Shown: piece after piece, positions 26,372-36,868 of the stretch | How positions within the stretch are numbered: the first letter of the stretch is position 1 | Layout of the letters: each line of letters opens with the position of its first letter | Source of the DNA: Salvia splendens | Lineage: Eukaryota; Streptophyta; Magnoliopsida; Lamiales; Lamiaceae | NCBI RefSeq assembly: GCF_004379255.2 | Contig: NC_056047.1 | Span: 16,072,293-16,136,292, forward strand | Reading direction: 5' to 3' | Length of the DNA stretch: 64,000 nucleotides | Position numbers and translations under genes: made by a program | Notes under the pieces: model-generated | Seen by the model: the letters and a program-made list of their open reading frames with translations, nothing else | Database searches by the model: none | What the model was told of the DNA's origin: nothing

Positions 26372-28016
26372 ATGGCATCAGAAACAGCTATTGTTAAAGT
26401 TTCGGAATCTCCCATATCAGAAAGGGAAAATTTTGACCTTTCCGGACCTGTGTACCTGACAACTGTTGATTGGTAAGATCTCATCTTGGTTTTAGGTTTA
26501 CAAGATTCACTGTCGTTGATTATGTCATTCTTACGCAAATATGTTCCTCATGCACGAAAAAGAGCTCGGGGGCATATTTTTTTCTCTAGGCTTAAAGATG
26601 CTCGTATTTTCTTTTGATATCAACCGCAACGAAGCATAGAAGCGCATCTTGTTCTTTGTCAGTTCTGTAGATGGAGATAGATACCAGTTAAGATATGACA
26701 TTGCTCTTTCTCTTAGCTGTTCTGTATGCTACCAGCTAATGTTTATGCTACCAGCTAATGTTTCTACCTCTTGTCGAAGCATTATAACAACCCTTCTAAG
26801 AATTCGATTGTGTAGCATATTCTTTTGGCATCTTTTATTTTTCTCCTCCGCTCTAGAATTCTGATTCTAGGATTTGAAGAATTGAGGTTTTTTAGCATTG
26901 CGAAAGAGTTGGATACTCTAAAGTGACCTCTATTGCGTTATGGTACCTTGTTTGTAATGGTTAATAGAAAATGTTTGTGTAGAACTTGAATTGCTATCTC
27001 TAGTTTGAATGAATCGCCATGATTCTTATACCAGCATTTTGCAGGACAAATCCATGTCACCGAAGGTCCGTTGCAGCTAGTTTGGTTCAGGCTGTTTATG
27101 TTTTGGAACGAGACCGCCAAGAGAAACGAGAGGGTAGCCAAGCGCTTGCACCTCTGTGGTGGAAGGCTTTCAATTTTGAGTTATACAGGCAGCTTATCGA
27201 CGATGCTGATTCTTGCATTTTTGGCGCCATATATAAACTCAGTTTGACATCTCCCGATGACCAACATCCGGCTCAAGCTCCACGCTACGCTGTCGCCTTT
27301 CGAGGGACTATAACCAAAGGAGACGCATTCATGAGGGACCTTGAACTCGACATTCACATCATACGGAGCGTGCTGCACCAAACTTCTCGGTTTGAGATAG
27401 CTATACAAGCTGTTCGTCATGTGGTTGCAACGTTCGGAAGCAGCAACATCTGGATAGCCGGACATTCCCTCGGAGCTGCCATGGCGTTGCTCGCCGGGAA
27501 GAACATGGCAAAGAGTGGCGTTCTCCTCGACGCATTCCTGTTCAACTCGCCATTCTTTTCTGCCCCAATCGAGCGGATCAAAGACAAGAAAGTGAAGCAC
27601 GGACTCCGGTTTGCAGGCAGTGTTATAACTGCAGGACTAGCTCTTGCCATGAAAAACAACAACCAAGCTAATCGTTCTGGCGGCACATTCGTTGCCTTGG
27701 CCGCATGGCTGCCGCAGCTGTTTGTGAACCCGGCGGACCACATCTGCTCGGAATACGTGGGATACTTCGAGCACAGGAAACGGATGGAGGATATGGGAGC
27801 CGGAGAGATTGAGAGGCTGGCGACGCAGCACTCCCCATGGGAGGAGTTGTGTTGAATGCGTTTGGTAAGCAGTCAGAGGAGCCGCCGCATCTCATTCCAT
27901 CAGCGCACGTCACCGTGAATAAGGCCGCAGCCCGAGACTTGAAAGAAGCTCATGGGATCCACCAGTGGTGGAGAAATGATCTTCAGTTCGAAACCAAGAC
28001 TTACACCTTTAGTTAG
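26372..28016 (+). CDS. class-3 lipase (alpha/beta hydrolase, At4g10955-like) with a one-base frame break
   Basis: Exon 1 is 26372..26472 and exon 2 starts at 27045 (codon TG|G). A 5'-UTR intron runs 25763..26336. The protein begins MASETAIVKVSE and has an alpha/beta-hydrolase lipase-3 core: YAVAFRGT, then the nucleophile elbow IAGHSLGAAMALLAG with Ser as the likely catalytic residue. It belongs to the plant family typified by At4g10955; the substrate is unknown. As written the frame stops at 27853-27855 (about 304 aa). Conserved C-terminal sequence (HLIPSAHVTVN and AHGIHQWWRNDL) continues in the next frame to a TAG at 28014-28016. The shift falls in a four-C run at 27833-27836. Either this is a real truncating indel or a consensus error. 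Confidence 0.8.
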
Positions 28017-29621
28017 ATAATCCTAAATCCATGCTTCCATTCGTTTGATTTGTTAAATTAATTTCTTGAAATATGAGTACTGTACTGTAATGAAAGCTGT
28101 ATCCATTTGTAATAGAGGATTTCGAGGACAATGTAGTCCCCGGTGGTGGTTGTCGATGTACAAATTAGGACCCCCACCACCTCTGCCTCTTCTGCAGCTT
28201 GGTCACCAGTCACCACCTAAATTAGGTCCGCTCCACATCTTGCTCATTTTAATATGGTGAAAATCAATAGGAGCATAAAAATATCTACTTTGAATCTGTG
28301 GCTAAAAAGTAAAATGCGTTGTTGTGTTCATGGTTGAATCATTGTGTTCTTATAAATTATGAAAACATATCCTAATACAGTAATACTGTTACTTCTTTAT
28401 GATAATAGCTTGGGTTTGGGGTTTTCTACCTAGTAATAGTATCAATTGCAATCACATTTTATTTTCTGTAATTGTGATACTGACATGAGAAGAATTTGTA
28501 TCAACCAGCTTAATTTAAATACTATGAAGAATTCAATTTTACCATTAAACATAACATAAGAATAAAATTATAAGAATACATATTATTTATTACTTGCACC
28601 ACACCACACCACGATTTTCTAAATCTATCAAGTTTCCATACAATCTTTTCTTTCTAAAACGATGAAATTTTATTACTACTACATGTATTAGCAAGAACTT
28701 TTTTGTTGTATTTGTATACGTAAAGTGCTTGCCATTTTGTTTTTATATATTGTCCTTTACTCCTGTAGCTTTTAAGTTATCGACTAGTTTCTTTCTATTC
28801 CAAATATTCCTTTTTTTGAGTGATATTCCTTTGGTCATATAGATATATATAGGCCATTAGTAGTAGTGCTCTATAAATCTGTGTATCCATATTTTCTCTT
28901 TCATATTGCCATTTTATCTTTCATCCAAAAATCTGCCCAACTTATTTCACCACTGTATTCATTTTTAAAATTTTTGTCTTATCAAATAAAGTAAAAAAAA
29001 TTAAGGGCAGATTCTGCGTGTGGCAGGCGCACGCCCTGCAATAGCGGCGATCAGCGAGCAGGGCTCCTTGACTATTTTATCATCCAACTATGTGCGATAG
29101 CGTCCATCGAATTCGATGGTGTAAATCAGGCGAGTAAATCAGTGTTGTTGCGAGCGTCCTTGGACACTATTTCCCTTTCCCTTTCCCTTGTCCCATAAAA
29201 TAATCAATTTATAAAAACTTTTCCATTGCTCATTATAATGGTTCTTATCATCCCATTAGCATTATTTTAATTATTTTTTCACCTACTTTTTACTTTTTTT
29301 AAGTATTAAAATTCTTGCTCGCTCCCAATTGTTTATTTCTATGAGACATGGTTGGACAGAGTATATTCTTCAAATTTTAAAACTATCACTCTTTATTATT
29401 TTATTCTTATTTTCATAACACATTATATCCAAAACAAGTCTCCTATATCTTTGAATATGTTACGAGAGTATGAAAATACTATTTTTTTTCCTTAATTTTT
29501 TCAAATGCTGATCCCGAAGAGGAACAAAAGCCAGATTTCTGGCTTGTGCTATTGCTAAACTAATCAATTCCCAAAAATCGAAATAACATAAGCAAAATAA
29601 AATCGAATTGATTCCACAAAC
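28017..29621. other. intergenic, AT-rich, with one GC-rich island
   Basis: AT-rich DNA with no gene seen. A distinct GC-rich block at about 29005-29165 (GGCAGGCGCACGCCCTGC and neighbours) resembles the GC-rich ends of plant DNA transposons, but no inverted repeats or target duplication could be assigned. Confidence 0.45.
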
Positions 29622-29626
29622 AAGGT

Positions 29627-29820
29627 GAAGAAAGATAGGAAGAAAGAAGTTTTATTTACTTGATTATTTGAGAGTACATGGAGGATACATTATATATGAC
29701 TCTAGATATAAATGTTCTAGGAACTATACTTATTGGAACCCTCTATAATAAATGTTATACACTTCCAACATGTTGGGACTCCACATCCTCTTTGGAACAC
29801 TTCAATTTAGCTTTCCAACA
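29627..29820 (-). repeat. 3' LTR of copia A
   Basis: On the plus strand it runs TGAAGAAAG...CTTTCCAACA. It is followed on the inner side by the polypurine tract (reverse complement ACTTGAGGGGGAG). Confidence 0.9.
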
Positions 29821-29833
29821 CTCCCCCTCAAGT
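29821..29833 (-). other. polypurine tract of copia A
   Basis: CTCCCCCTCAAGT on the plus strand, i.e. a purine-rich primer for plus-strand DNA synthesis directly adjoining the 3' LTR. It directly abuts the pol stop codon. Confidence 0.8.
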
Positions 29834-32800
29834 TAAGTGATGGGATTTCCAACACTCAACTTGTCAAGTGCTTCTCGGAACGACTTCGAATTCACTGCCT
29901 TAGTCAATATGTCAGCCAATTGATCTTCGGACTTAACAAACGGTAACTCGACAATTTTGGCTTCAATGTTATCCTTTATAAAATGTCGATCCACCTCCAC
30001 ATGTTTAGTCCTATCATGTTGAACCGGGTTTTCTGAGATGCTAATCGCAGCTTTATTATCACAGAACAACTTACAAGGTTGTGATGAATGAAGACCAAGT
30101 TCAGCCATGAGTCTTTTTAACCATAATATCTCGGTGAGGCCACTCTTTATGCCTCGGAACTCTGCTTCTGCACTTGATAACGCAACCACCTTCTGTTTCT
30201 TGCTTCTCCAAGTGACAAGGTTTCCTCCTACAAAAGTGAAGTACCCGGCGGTTGACTTTCTATCATTCGGGTTTCCTGCCCAATCTGCATCAGTGAACCC
30301 ATGTACTTCCAAGTGACCATGTTTTTCAAACAGCACCCCATGGTCTGCCGTTCCTTTCAAGTATCGAACGATCCTTATGGCAGCTTCCCAATGATCTTCC
30401 TGCGGTGAGTGCATAAACTGGCTGACGACACCTACTGCATATGCTATATCTGGTCGAGTATGTGAAAGGTAGATGAGTTTTCCTACCAATCTCTGATATC
30501 TCCCCCTGTCGGTGAGCTTTCCTCCTTCACGTATTTGTAATCCATGATTCTGTATTATTGGAGTGTCGGCAGGTCTGCAATCTATCATTCCCACTTCTGC
30601 AAGCAAGTCAAGCACATACTTCTTTTGGTTTATGAAGATTCCCCGGTTTGATCTCAAGACTTCAATGCCCAAGAAGTATTTGAGGAGGCCTAGGTCTTTC
30701 ATCTCGAACTCTGTGAACAAGTTCTTTTTCAATTCACCTATTTCCTCTTCATCGTCTCCTGTGATAATCATGTCGTCGACATAGATGATGAGACACGTGA
30801 TCTTTCCTCCCCTTTTTTTGAGAAATAATGTATGATCTGAGTTACTCTGCTGGTACCCATATTTCTTCATTACTTCGGTGAACCTGCCGAACCAGGCTCT
30901 TGGGGACTGTTTCAGCCCATATAGCGTTCTTTTCAGCTTGCACACTTCTCCAGTCATAAATTCGTTAGTGAACCCTGGGGGAGGAACCATAAACACGGGC
31001 TTTGGTAGTTCACCGTGTAGAAATGCGTTCGTGACATCGAACTGATGGAGAGGCCAGTCTCTGTTTGCTGCAATCGAGAATAATACTCGTACGGTGTTGA
31101 TTTTTGCTACTGGGGAGAAAGTCTCGGAATAATCGACTCCATACGTTTGAGTATATCCCTTTGCTACTAGTCGGGCCTTATATCGTTCGATTGACCCGTC
31201 TGGCCTTCTTTTGATAGTGAACACCCATCTACATCCCACAGCCTTCACTCCTTCTGGCAGTTTTTCTTTCACCCAAGTATCATTCCTCATCAAGGCTTTC
31301 ATCTCGGTAAGCATAGCTTCTCTCCAGTGTTTGTACTTCATTGCTTCTTCAGCAGTCTGCGGGATCTCCTGTTCTTCATATAATGCAGCCTCAAATGCTC
31401 GGGCCATTTTCGTCAGATTGCCTTGAACAAAGTTTGCCACTCCATATCTGCTTTTCTTTCCAATCCTCTCCGGAGAGTATCTCTTCGGAGGAATTCCTCG
31501 AGTACTTCGTGGAGGGAGAACATACCTCCCGGTATCACTGTCTACAGTATTATCCTCGGTTTCTGCATTGTTAGTATTAACTGTAGAACTTTCCTCAGAG
31601 ACTGGTTCCGGACATACCTCGGATATTGGTGAAGGAGAGTCAGATGGGCGCGGTTGAGGAGACTCTGGAGGGGCCTGCTCGGCGACAGTGACAACTGTCT
31701 CGGGTGGATCCTCAATCGAGTGGCTTGGAAGTGGCACAAACCAACTTAGACAGTCCCCATAATTACTTTCGGATGTCTCCCCCTGACTGTTAAGGTGGTG
31801 TTTATAGAAGAACTCGGTTTCAAGGAAGTCACAGTTTATGGTGGTGATGATTTTCCTAGTGTTTGGATCGTAGCATCTATACCCTTTTTGGTTGACCCCA
31901 TATCCCACGAAGACACATTTGGTTGCGCAAGGGGAAAATTTGGTTCTTTCATGTTTAGGGATATGAATATAGACAGTGCATCCAAAGACTTTTGGTGGCA
32001 TGCTAAGGGATTCTGGTATTTGGGCTTGTTGGGAAAGGATGTCAAGGGGGGTTTTGGTTTTTAGAATTTTGGTGGGTAGTCTGTTTATGAGGTAGATAGA
32101 GGTTGCAACGGCTTCTGGCCAAAGGAATTTTGGGACGTTGGACTCAATCATAAGGGCACGGGTCATTTCCAGAATGGTTCGGTTTTTTCTCTCAGCTACC
32201 CCATTTTGTTCGGGCGTATAAGCACAGGATGTTTGGTGGAGGAGACCTTGTTTATGAAAGAAATTGGACATAGCGGTGTTAACAAATTCCCTCCCGTTAT
32301 CTGAACGAAGAATTTTTATGGTTTTGTGGAACTGGGTGTGTATCATATGGAAAAAAAGAATGAATTTGTCAATTACTTCTGACTTATGTTTCAAGAAATA
32401 GATCCAAGTCATTCTCGTGCAATCATCAATGAATGTCACAAAATATCTAAATCCACTACCCCCAATAACAGGTGCCGGCCCCCACACATCAGCATGCACT
32501 AAATCAAACATGGATTTCATACGAGTATCTGAAGGTTTAAAACTCTGTCTGTGGCTTTTGGCCAAAACACAAGTTTCACAAGAAAAATCTTTAGGTAAAG
32601 AAAAATTTGGGAACAAAAGTTTAAAGTAACCATGAGACGGGTGTCCTAGTCTTCTGTGCCACAGCCAAGCCTCCTCTTTCGTGGACCCGTGAGCCAACAT
32701 CGCACTGCCATGTTGAGCTACCCCATCCACGTAGTAGAGTCCTCGATCCTCAGTGCCACGCCCAATGATCCTCCTCGTCCGAATATCCTGTAAGATGCAG

Positions 32801-33801
32801 AAAGTTGGATGCATTAGCAGTGTACAATTTAATTCCCTTGTTACGTGGCTTACTGACATTAGCCGCTGAGACAGGCTAGGGACAAACAGACAGTTTGATA
32901 ATCGAAGAGTAGGGGAAATTCTTATGGTTCCTGCCCCTGCTACAGTAATGAATTCCCCATTGGCAGTTCTAATGTAAGTTTTAGTAACCTCTTTAAAATT
33001 ACTAAAATCAGATCTTTCTGGTGTCATAGTGTCTGTGGCGCCACAATCAAAAATCCATCCCTTCCTATCAACATTTTTTGTATTTTTTACAGATAAAGCA
33101 GCGGAAAAATTCATCAACGGTGTAAACCGATTATGTGTGGAGATATGGCTAATTGGGGGGCGTAAGTCGGACTTTCTAGGGAATTTGGGGTTGGTTTCGC
33201 AAATATCCAGATCTGGGGGGTCACATTTGGGATTATCAATAAGTGACGGACTAAATTGCATGACTTTCATATTCTGGGGATTAAAATGCAATAAAGGGAT
33301 AGATCTAGGGTTTGATCCTTGACCAAACCCGATACCTCCTATTGCTGCGCCTCCATTCCATTTCTGTCTCTCGATCTGAGTTTCCGTTCTCTCGACGAAA
33401 TTTCCAACCCGAACTCCGCCGCCACTGCTGCCACCGCCATTATCACCGGGGTATTTTGGGGGTACCTGGATTCGGTCCTCCCTTTGGTCCTTCTCTGGGT
33501 TGATTTTGGGGATTCCCCTGCCTTGTTTCGCCGATTCCGACGGCAGCGAACTTCGTTTGTGCTCGTGCCCTCTGTTTATCGTCCCACCATTCGGGGAATC
33601 CCACACGGAGGAAGCAGGTATCTCTCGTGTGTTTGTTTTTCCCGCAATGTGAACACCATAGCTTGGTTTTGTCGATTCTTCCTCCGTCTTGGTGATTGGC
33701 TCTGGTGGGTGGCGGTCGCGGTGGTCCTCGATTGATTGGCCGGTCTCTCTGTGCTCCGTACCCGTAGCCGATCTCCCCCGATGATGTATCGGCGCTTCCA
33801 A
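29833..33801 (-). CDS. copia A Pol polyprotein, 1,322-codon open frame
   Basis: The first 170 or so codons overlap gag in another frame and are probably not translated this way. From about residue 250 the domains are in copia order. Protease: WIFDCGATDTM, with Cys where most copia proteases have Ser or Thr after the catalytic Asp. GAG-pre-integrase zinc site: HRRLGHPS...CETCVLAKSH. Integrase: VHADVWGP, LRSDNGREF and [11 protein letters not shown], with D-D-E residues present. Reverse transcriptase: [23 protein letters not shown] and [11 protein letters not shown] (about residue 1005). RNase H: TDADWAGNPNDRKSTAGYF and ALSSAEAEF. No stops interrupt the enzymatic part. It would be made with Gag in virus-like particles. 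Confidence 0.95.
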   Translation of the reverse strand: MEAPIHHRGRSATGTEHRETGQSIEDHRDRHPPEPITKTEEESTKPSYGVHIAGKTNTREIPASSVWDSPNGGTINRGHEHKRSSLPSESAKQGRGIPKINPEKDQREDRIQVPPKYPGDNGGGSSGGGVRVGNFVERTETQIERQKWNGGAAIGGIGFGQGSNPRSIPLLHFNPQNMKVMQFSPSLIDNPKCDPPDLDICETNPKFPRKSDLRPPISHISTHNRFTPLMNFSAALSVKNTKNVDRKGWIFDCGATDTMTPERSDFSNFKEVTKTYIRTANGEFITVAGAGTIRISPTLRLSNCLFVPSLSQRLMSVSHVTRELNCTLLMHPTFCILQDIRTRRIIGRGTEDRGLYYVDGVAQHGSAMLAHGSTKEEAWLWHRRLGHPSHGYFKLLFPNFSLPKDFSCETCVLAKSHRQSFKPSDTRMKSMFDLVHADVWGPAPVIGGSGFRYFVTFIDDCTRMTWIYFLKHKSEVIDKFILFFHMIHTQFHKTIKILRSDNGREFVNTAMSNFFHKQGLLHQTSCAYTPEQNGVAERKNRTILEMTRALMIESNVPKFLWPEAVATSIYLINRLPTKILKTKTPLDILSQQAQIPESLSMPPKVFGCTVYIHIPKHERTKFSPCATKCVFVGYGVNQKGYRCYDPNTRKIITTINCDFLETEFFYKHHLNSQGETSESNYGDCLSWFVPLPSHSIEDPPETVVTVAEQAPPESPQPRPSDSPSPISEVCPEPVSEESSTVNTNNAETEDNTVDSDTGRYVLPPRSTRGIPPKRYSPERIGKKSRYGVANFVQGNLTKMARAFEAALYEEQEIPQTAEEAMKYKHWREAMLTEMKALMRNDTWVKEKLPEGVKAVGCRWVFTIKRRPDGSIERYKARLVAKGYTQTYGVDYSETFSPVAKINTVRVLFSIAANRDWPLHQFDVTNAFLHGELPKPVFMVPPPGFTNEFMTGEVCKLKRTLYGLKQSPRAWFGRFTEVMKKYGYQQSNSDHTLFLKKRGGKITCLIIYVDDMIITGDDEEEIGELKKNLFTEFEMKDLGLLKYFLGIEVLRSNRGIFINQKKYVLDLLAEVGMIDCRPADTPIIQNHGLQIREGGKLTDRGRYQRLVGKLIYLSHTRPDIAYAVGVVSQFMHSPQEDHWEAAIRIVRYLKGTADHGVLFEKHGHLEVHGFTDADWAGNPNDRKSTAGYFTFVGGNLVTWRSKKQKVVALSSAEAEFRGIKSGLTEILWLKRLMAELGLHSSQPCKLFCDNKAAISISENPVQHDRTKHVEVDRHFIKDNIEAKIVELPFVKSEDQLADILTKAVNSKSFREALDKLSVGNPIT

Positions 33802-34504
33802 CGCCAGGAACTTCGGTAGGTGTCGAGGATGCCGGTGGCATGATCTTCAATCGAGCCGCCTCCCTCTGGACCCTTCCGTAAGCTTCTTCGATTGAGGGGT
33901 AAGGTTCCTCTTTGAGGATATCCCTTCGAATTGTATCATACTCAGGGTTAAGTCCAGTGAGAAACTTGAATAGCCTCATGGTGTTTGAGAACTCTCGGAA
34001 CTGCTTGACCCCCTTGTCGCAACAATCCACCGGTTGTTTTCGACACCTATCTACATTGATCCACAGTCCGTGGATTCGTCTGTAGTAGGTTTCGAGATCC
34101 AGACTTCCTTGGCGGAGTGCGATGGCTTTATCCTCTAGATCGTATATAAGATACGGATCTTTCTTGCCTTCGAACGTTACAGCGAGATTGTCCCAGATTG
34201 CCTTTGCGGTTTGGTGGTGAGCAAAGTCGGCAATTATGTCATTTTCGACGTTGTCGATGATCCACGAAAACACCACGAGATCAGTCTCCTCCCATTCGGC
34301 ATACCCGGGGTTCTCTGGTTCTGGCGGTGGATCTTTGATGTGGGAATACCCTCCTCGGCTTCCTATCGCGACTTTCATTAGTCGGGCCCATAAAGGATAG
34401 TTCTTCCCATTTAGTTTGAATGCAACAGTGACGTGCTTGCTTGTTTTCATCTTGGATGGTTTGATTGTGGATTTATTTTCTCCTTCGGAATCTGATCCTG
34501 ACAT
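33443..34504 (-). CDS. copia A Gag protein, 353 aa
   Basis: It begins MSGSDSEGENKS at an ATG 137 bases inside the primer-binding site. Residues 25-210 form the UBN2/retrotran_gag_2 capsid-like domain (LNGKNYPLWARLMKVAI, EAYGRVQREAARL). A CCHC zinc knuckle, CSHCGKNKHTRDTC, lies near residue 285 and would bind the genomic RNA. The frame ends at 33443, while pol lies in the +1 frame with about 360 bases of overlap. Many copia elements use one continuous gag-pol frame, so a one-base indel near 33450-33480 or a frameshift-based expression mode are both possible. Confidence 0.9.
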   Translation of the reverse strand: MSGSDSEGENKSTIKPSKMKTSKHVTVAFKLNGKNYPLWARLMKVAIGSRGGYSHIKDPPPEPENPGYAEWEETDLVVFSWIIDNVENDIIADFAHHQTAKAIWDNLAVTFEGKKDPYLIYDLEDKAIALRQGSLDLETYYRRIHGLWINVDRCRKQPVDCCDKGVKQFREFSNTMRLFKFLTGLNPEYDTIRRDILKEEPYPSIEEAYGRVQREAARLKIMPPASSTPTEVPGVGSADTSSGEIGYGYGAQRDRPINRGPPRPPPTRANHQDGGRIDKTKLWCSHCGKNKHTRDTCFLRVGFPEWWDDKQRARAQTKFAAVGIGETRQGNPQNQPREGPKGGPNPGTPKIPR

Positions 34505-34640
34505 GTTTTATGTGTAGGGATTTTTGGGCAGCCTCTTGGCCGTGATTGGTATGGTATTTGGCTTGGGATCGGTTTCAGCCTCTTGGCCGAGATTGGTATG
34601 GTTTCTTGGCTATGATGAATCTTTTCTGAGCCAGATTTTA

Positions 34641-34656
34641 CTCTGCTTTGATACCA
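34641..34656 (-). other. primer-binding site of copia A (initiator Met tRNA)
   Basis: The reverse complement reads TGGTATCAAAGCAGAG directly inside the 5' LTR. It matches the 3' end of plant initiator tRNA-Met except for one base. Confidence 0.85.
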
Positions 34657-34851
34657 TGAAGAAAGATAGGAAGAAAGAAGTTTTATTTACTTGATTATTT
34701 GAGAGTACATGGAGGATACATTATATAGGACTCTAGATATAAATGTTCTAGGAACTATACTTATTGGAACCCTCTATAATAAATGTTATACACTTCCAAC
34801 ATGTTGGGACTCCACATCCTCTTTGGAACACTTCAATTTAGCTTTCCAACA
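34657..34851 (-). repeat. 5' LTR of copia A
   Basis: Copy of the 29627-29820 LTR, differing at one base (near 34729) and by one extra A in an A/G-rich run near 34671. TG...CA ends in the plus-strand reading. Confidence 0.9.
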
Positions 34852-34953
34852 CAAGGCACCACTCACACTTAACTCCCCTAAAATAAACAAAATCCATAAC
34901 TCTTTATACAATTCGAAGATAAAAAACCGCATAAAGGAAAAAGAAAAAGAAAA

Positions 34954-35499
34954 CTAACAGTAGAAGCCCAAGACAGCCCCATCAGTAACAGAAACCGAAA
35001 CACTACAGTCGGCGCGGGCCCCCACGTTATGATTAAACAAATGCAGGACCCGAACCCGGCCCGCCATCTCCAGCGTGGACTCCACCTCCATGGTCTCCGC
35101 CTCCTCCTCCACCGGGAACGACTTGACGGAGAAGGTGGCAGCCATGTACTGCGTCTGCCCGGCGGCGATGTGGCCGGCGGGGATGAACAGGAAGCCCACC
35201 TGGCGGCTTGCGTGGAGGAGCTGGATGGAGCTGTCGTAGTGGGCGAAGGCGGCGCGGTTGGGGTTGGTGACGGTGACGTATTGGAAGAAGGTGAAGCTGA
35301 CGGAGGAGTTGGTGGCGGAGAAGGCCGGGAGAGTGACGGAGTTGACGGCGAGGGAGGGGGCCTTGGGTTTGAAGATTGTGAGGTAGATTATGCACGCGAT
35401 GATCACCACGAAGATGAGGAAGACTGTGGCTACGATGCACGAGGCTAGGTTTGTGCGCCCGCTCGGCCGTTTGTGGATCGGAGGAGGCGGTTTCCCCAT
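34954..35499 (-). CDS. NDR1/HIN1-like (NHL, LEA_2) membrane protein, 181 aa
   Basis: Single-exon gene. The short cytosolic N-terminus is Pro/basic (MGKPPPPIHKRPSGRT). One hydrophobic segment (about residues 21-45, IVATVFLIFVVIIACIIYLT) follows, then an LEA_2 domain (SVTLPAF, VTVTNPNRAAFAHYDSS, FLFIPAGHIAAGQTQY) and a final FYC. The layout matches NHL/LEA hydroxyproline-rich glycoprotein family members, which sit in the plasma or ER membrane and are often linked to stress and immunity. The substrate or ligand is unknown. A (GA)n tract (35505-35529) lies just before the ATG, probably in the leader. Copia A inserted about 100 bp after the stop. Confidence 0.9.
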   Translation of the reverse strand: MGKPPPPIHKRPSGRTNLASCIVATVFLIFVVIIACIIYLTIFKPKAPSLAVNSVTLPAFSATNSSVSFTFFQYVTVTNPNRAAFAHYDSSIQLLHASRQVGFLFIPAGHIAAGQTQYMAATFSVKSFPVEEEAETMEVESTLEMAGRVRVLHLFNHNVGARADCSVSVSVTDGAVLGFYC

Positions 35500-36865
35500 T
35501 TTGATAGAGAGAGAGAGAGAGAGAGAGATAGTGGGAGTGTGAAATGGGTGTGTTTATGTTGAAGTTTGCTTGATTTTTGTCGTTGATGAGCTTCGTTTTG
35601 TCCTCACTTGGATTTTTGGTTATTTCTATTATTAATATACTCTTATATCAAGCTGTCAAGATATTGTTAGTTTTGTGTTTTAAAAAAGACTGAACAACGA
35701 TATAAATGATACTACTTATCTTTCATTTCCACAAGTAAATAGTACTTAATCTTTATTTTATATTATTTTTTATATCTATAAATCATATTTTTTGTATGTG
35801 ATGAGATTTTCATTCCAAAATGCCATCTAAACAAATATATTTTTCTATTTGTGACATAAAGAATATTTTAGACATATACAAAACTAGTACTACCAAAAGT
35901 GATATTATAATATCTTCTCCTCACTCTTGATACTATTATTATTAATCAATATTAATATTATTATTTTGATATTATTAATTAATAAATAATTTACTTTTTA
36001 ATATCATTCAAATATACTTAATTATAATTATAGTTATAATTATATTTAATTATTATAATAATATTATTGTTATAATACTAAAAACTAGTAGTACATTATA
36101 GAATAATTATTGAAATTATGAATCATATAATATTATATAATAATAATAATAATTATTATTATTATTATTTTATATTAAATTAATAATTAATCAATATAGT
36201 CTTAATAGAAATTTAAAATTGTAAATTGTATTCATAATGATATAAAGAGTTGAATATTTTTAGTTAGGTGTTTCAACCCTAAAATGAGTATAAAATAATT
36301 TAATAAAAAATATTCAATTGATTTATTATTTTAAATAATTAATTTAATTAGGTGTTTTGTTCTTGATTTATATTATGTATGCAAATTAGATGTAAAAAGA
36401 AAGAAGAAAAAGAAGAGAAAAGAAAAAAGAGGAAAAATAAACTAATGAGAAAAAGAAAGAAGAAGAAACTAAGGAATGGAAAAAAAATAAGAAAGAAAGA
36501 AAGAAAAATCACATGTTTGGTACTATTTAATTGCAATTTCCAAAAATATCCTCCATAATTAAAAAATCACATATTTGGTACCTAGGGTTATTTTTGCCAC
36601 ATGGTACCAAAAACGATATAAAATAAAAATCAGGTACCATTTATGTGCGAAAGTGAAAGATCAGGTACCATTTATGTAGTTCACTCTTTAAAAAATTATT
36701 TATTTTTTCAACTTGAGGAAATGTTAAAAAGAAAAGATTAATTGTTAAGAGACTCTCAAAAAAAATATTAATTCAAGAATTAGAATATAAACATAAAATC
36801 AAATAATTGTATTGATGTACTTTCCTTTTACAGTACTTTCCTTTACATCACATTTGTAATCCTAA
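35500..36865. other. promoter of the NHL gene and AT-rich spacer
   Basis: AT-rich DNA with (ATT)n/(AAT)n runs (about 36130-36170) and a purine-rich tract (36390-36510). Two copies of ATCAGGTACCATTTATGT lie at 36628-36680. No gene seen; the Phe-rich frame opposite the purine tract is low complexity. Confidence 0.5.
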
Positions 36866-36868
36866 TAA

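Larger units (their letters stand above)
29627..34851 (-). mobile_element. Ty1/copia LTR retrotransposon A, near-intact and young
   Basis: A complete element is bracketed by a perfect 5-bp duplication CAAGG (29622-29626 and 34852-34856). The LTRs of 194 and 195 bp differ by one substitution and one indel. On the minus strand the order is 5' LTR, primer-binding site, gag, pol (protease, integrase, RT, RNase H), polypurine tract, 3' LTR, which is the copia order. The near-identical LTRs point to a recent insertion. It lies about 100 bp beyond the stop of the NHL gene, probably in its 3' UTR or just after it. Confidence 0.95.

Noticed and set aside
27181..27913. Four long minus-strand frames of 64-139 codons
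   Set aside because: All are antisense shadows of the lipase exon, which carries clear alpha/beta-hydrolase motifs.
35029..35448. 139-codon Gly/Glu-rich frame on the + strand and 135-codon His/Pro-rich frame on the minus strand
   Set aside because: Shadows of the GC-rich NHL coding sequence in other frames.
36348..36536. Phe/Leu-rich 62-codon frame
   Set aside because: Translation of the opposite strand of a purine-rich tract; low complexity.
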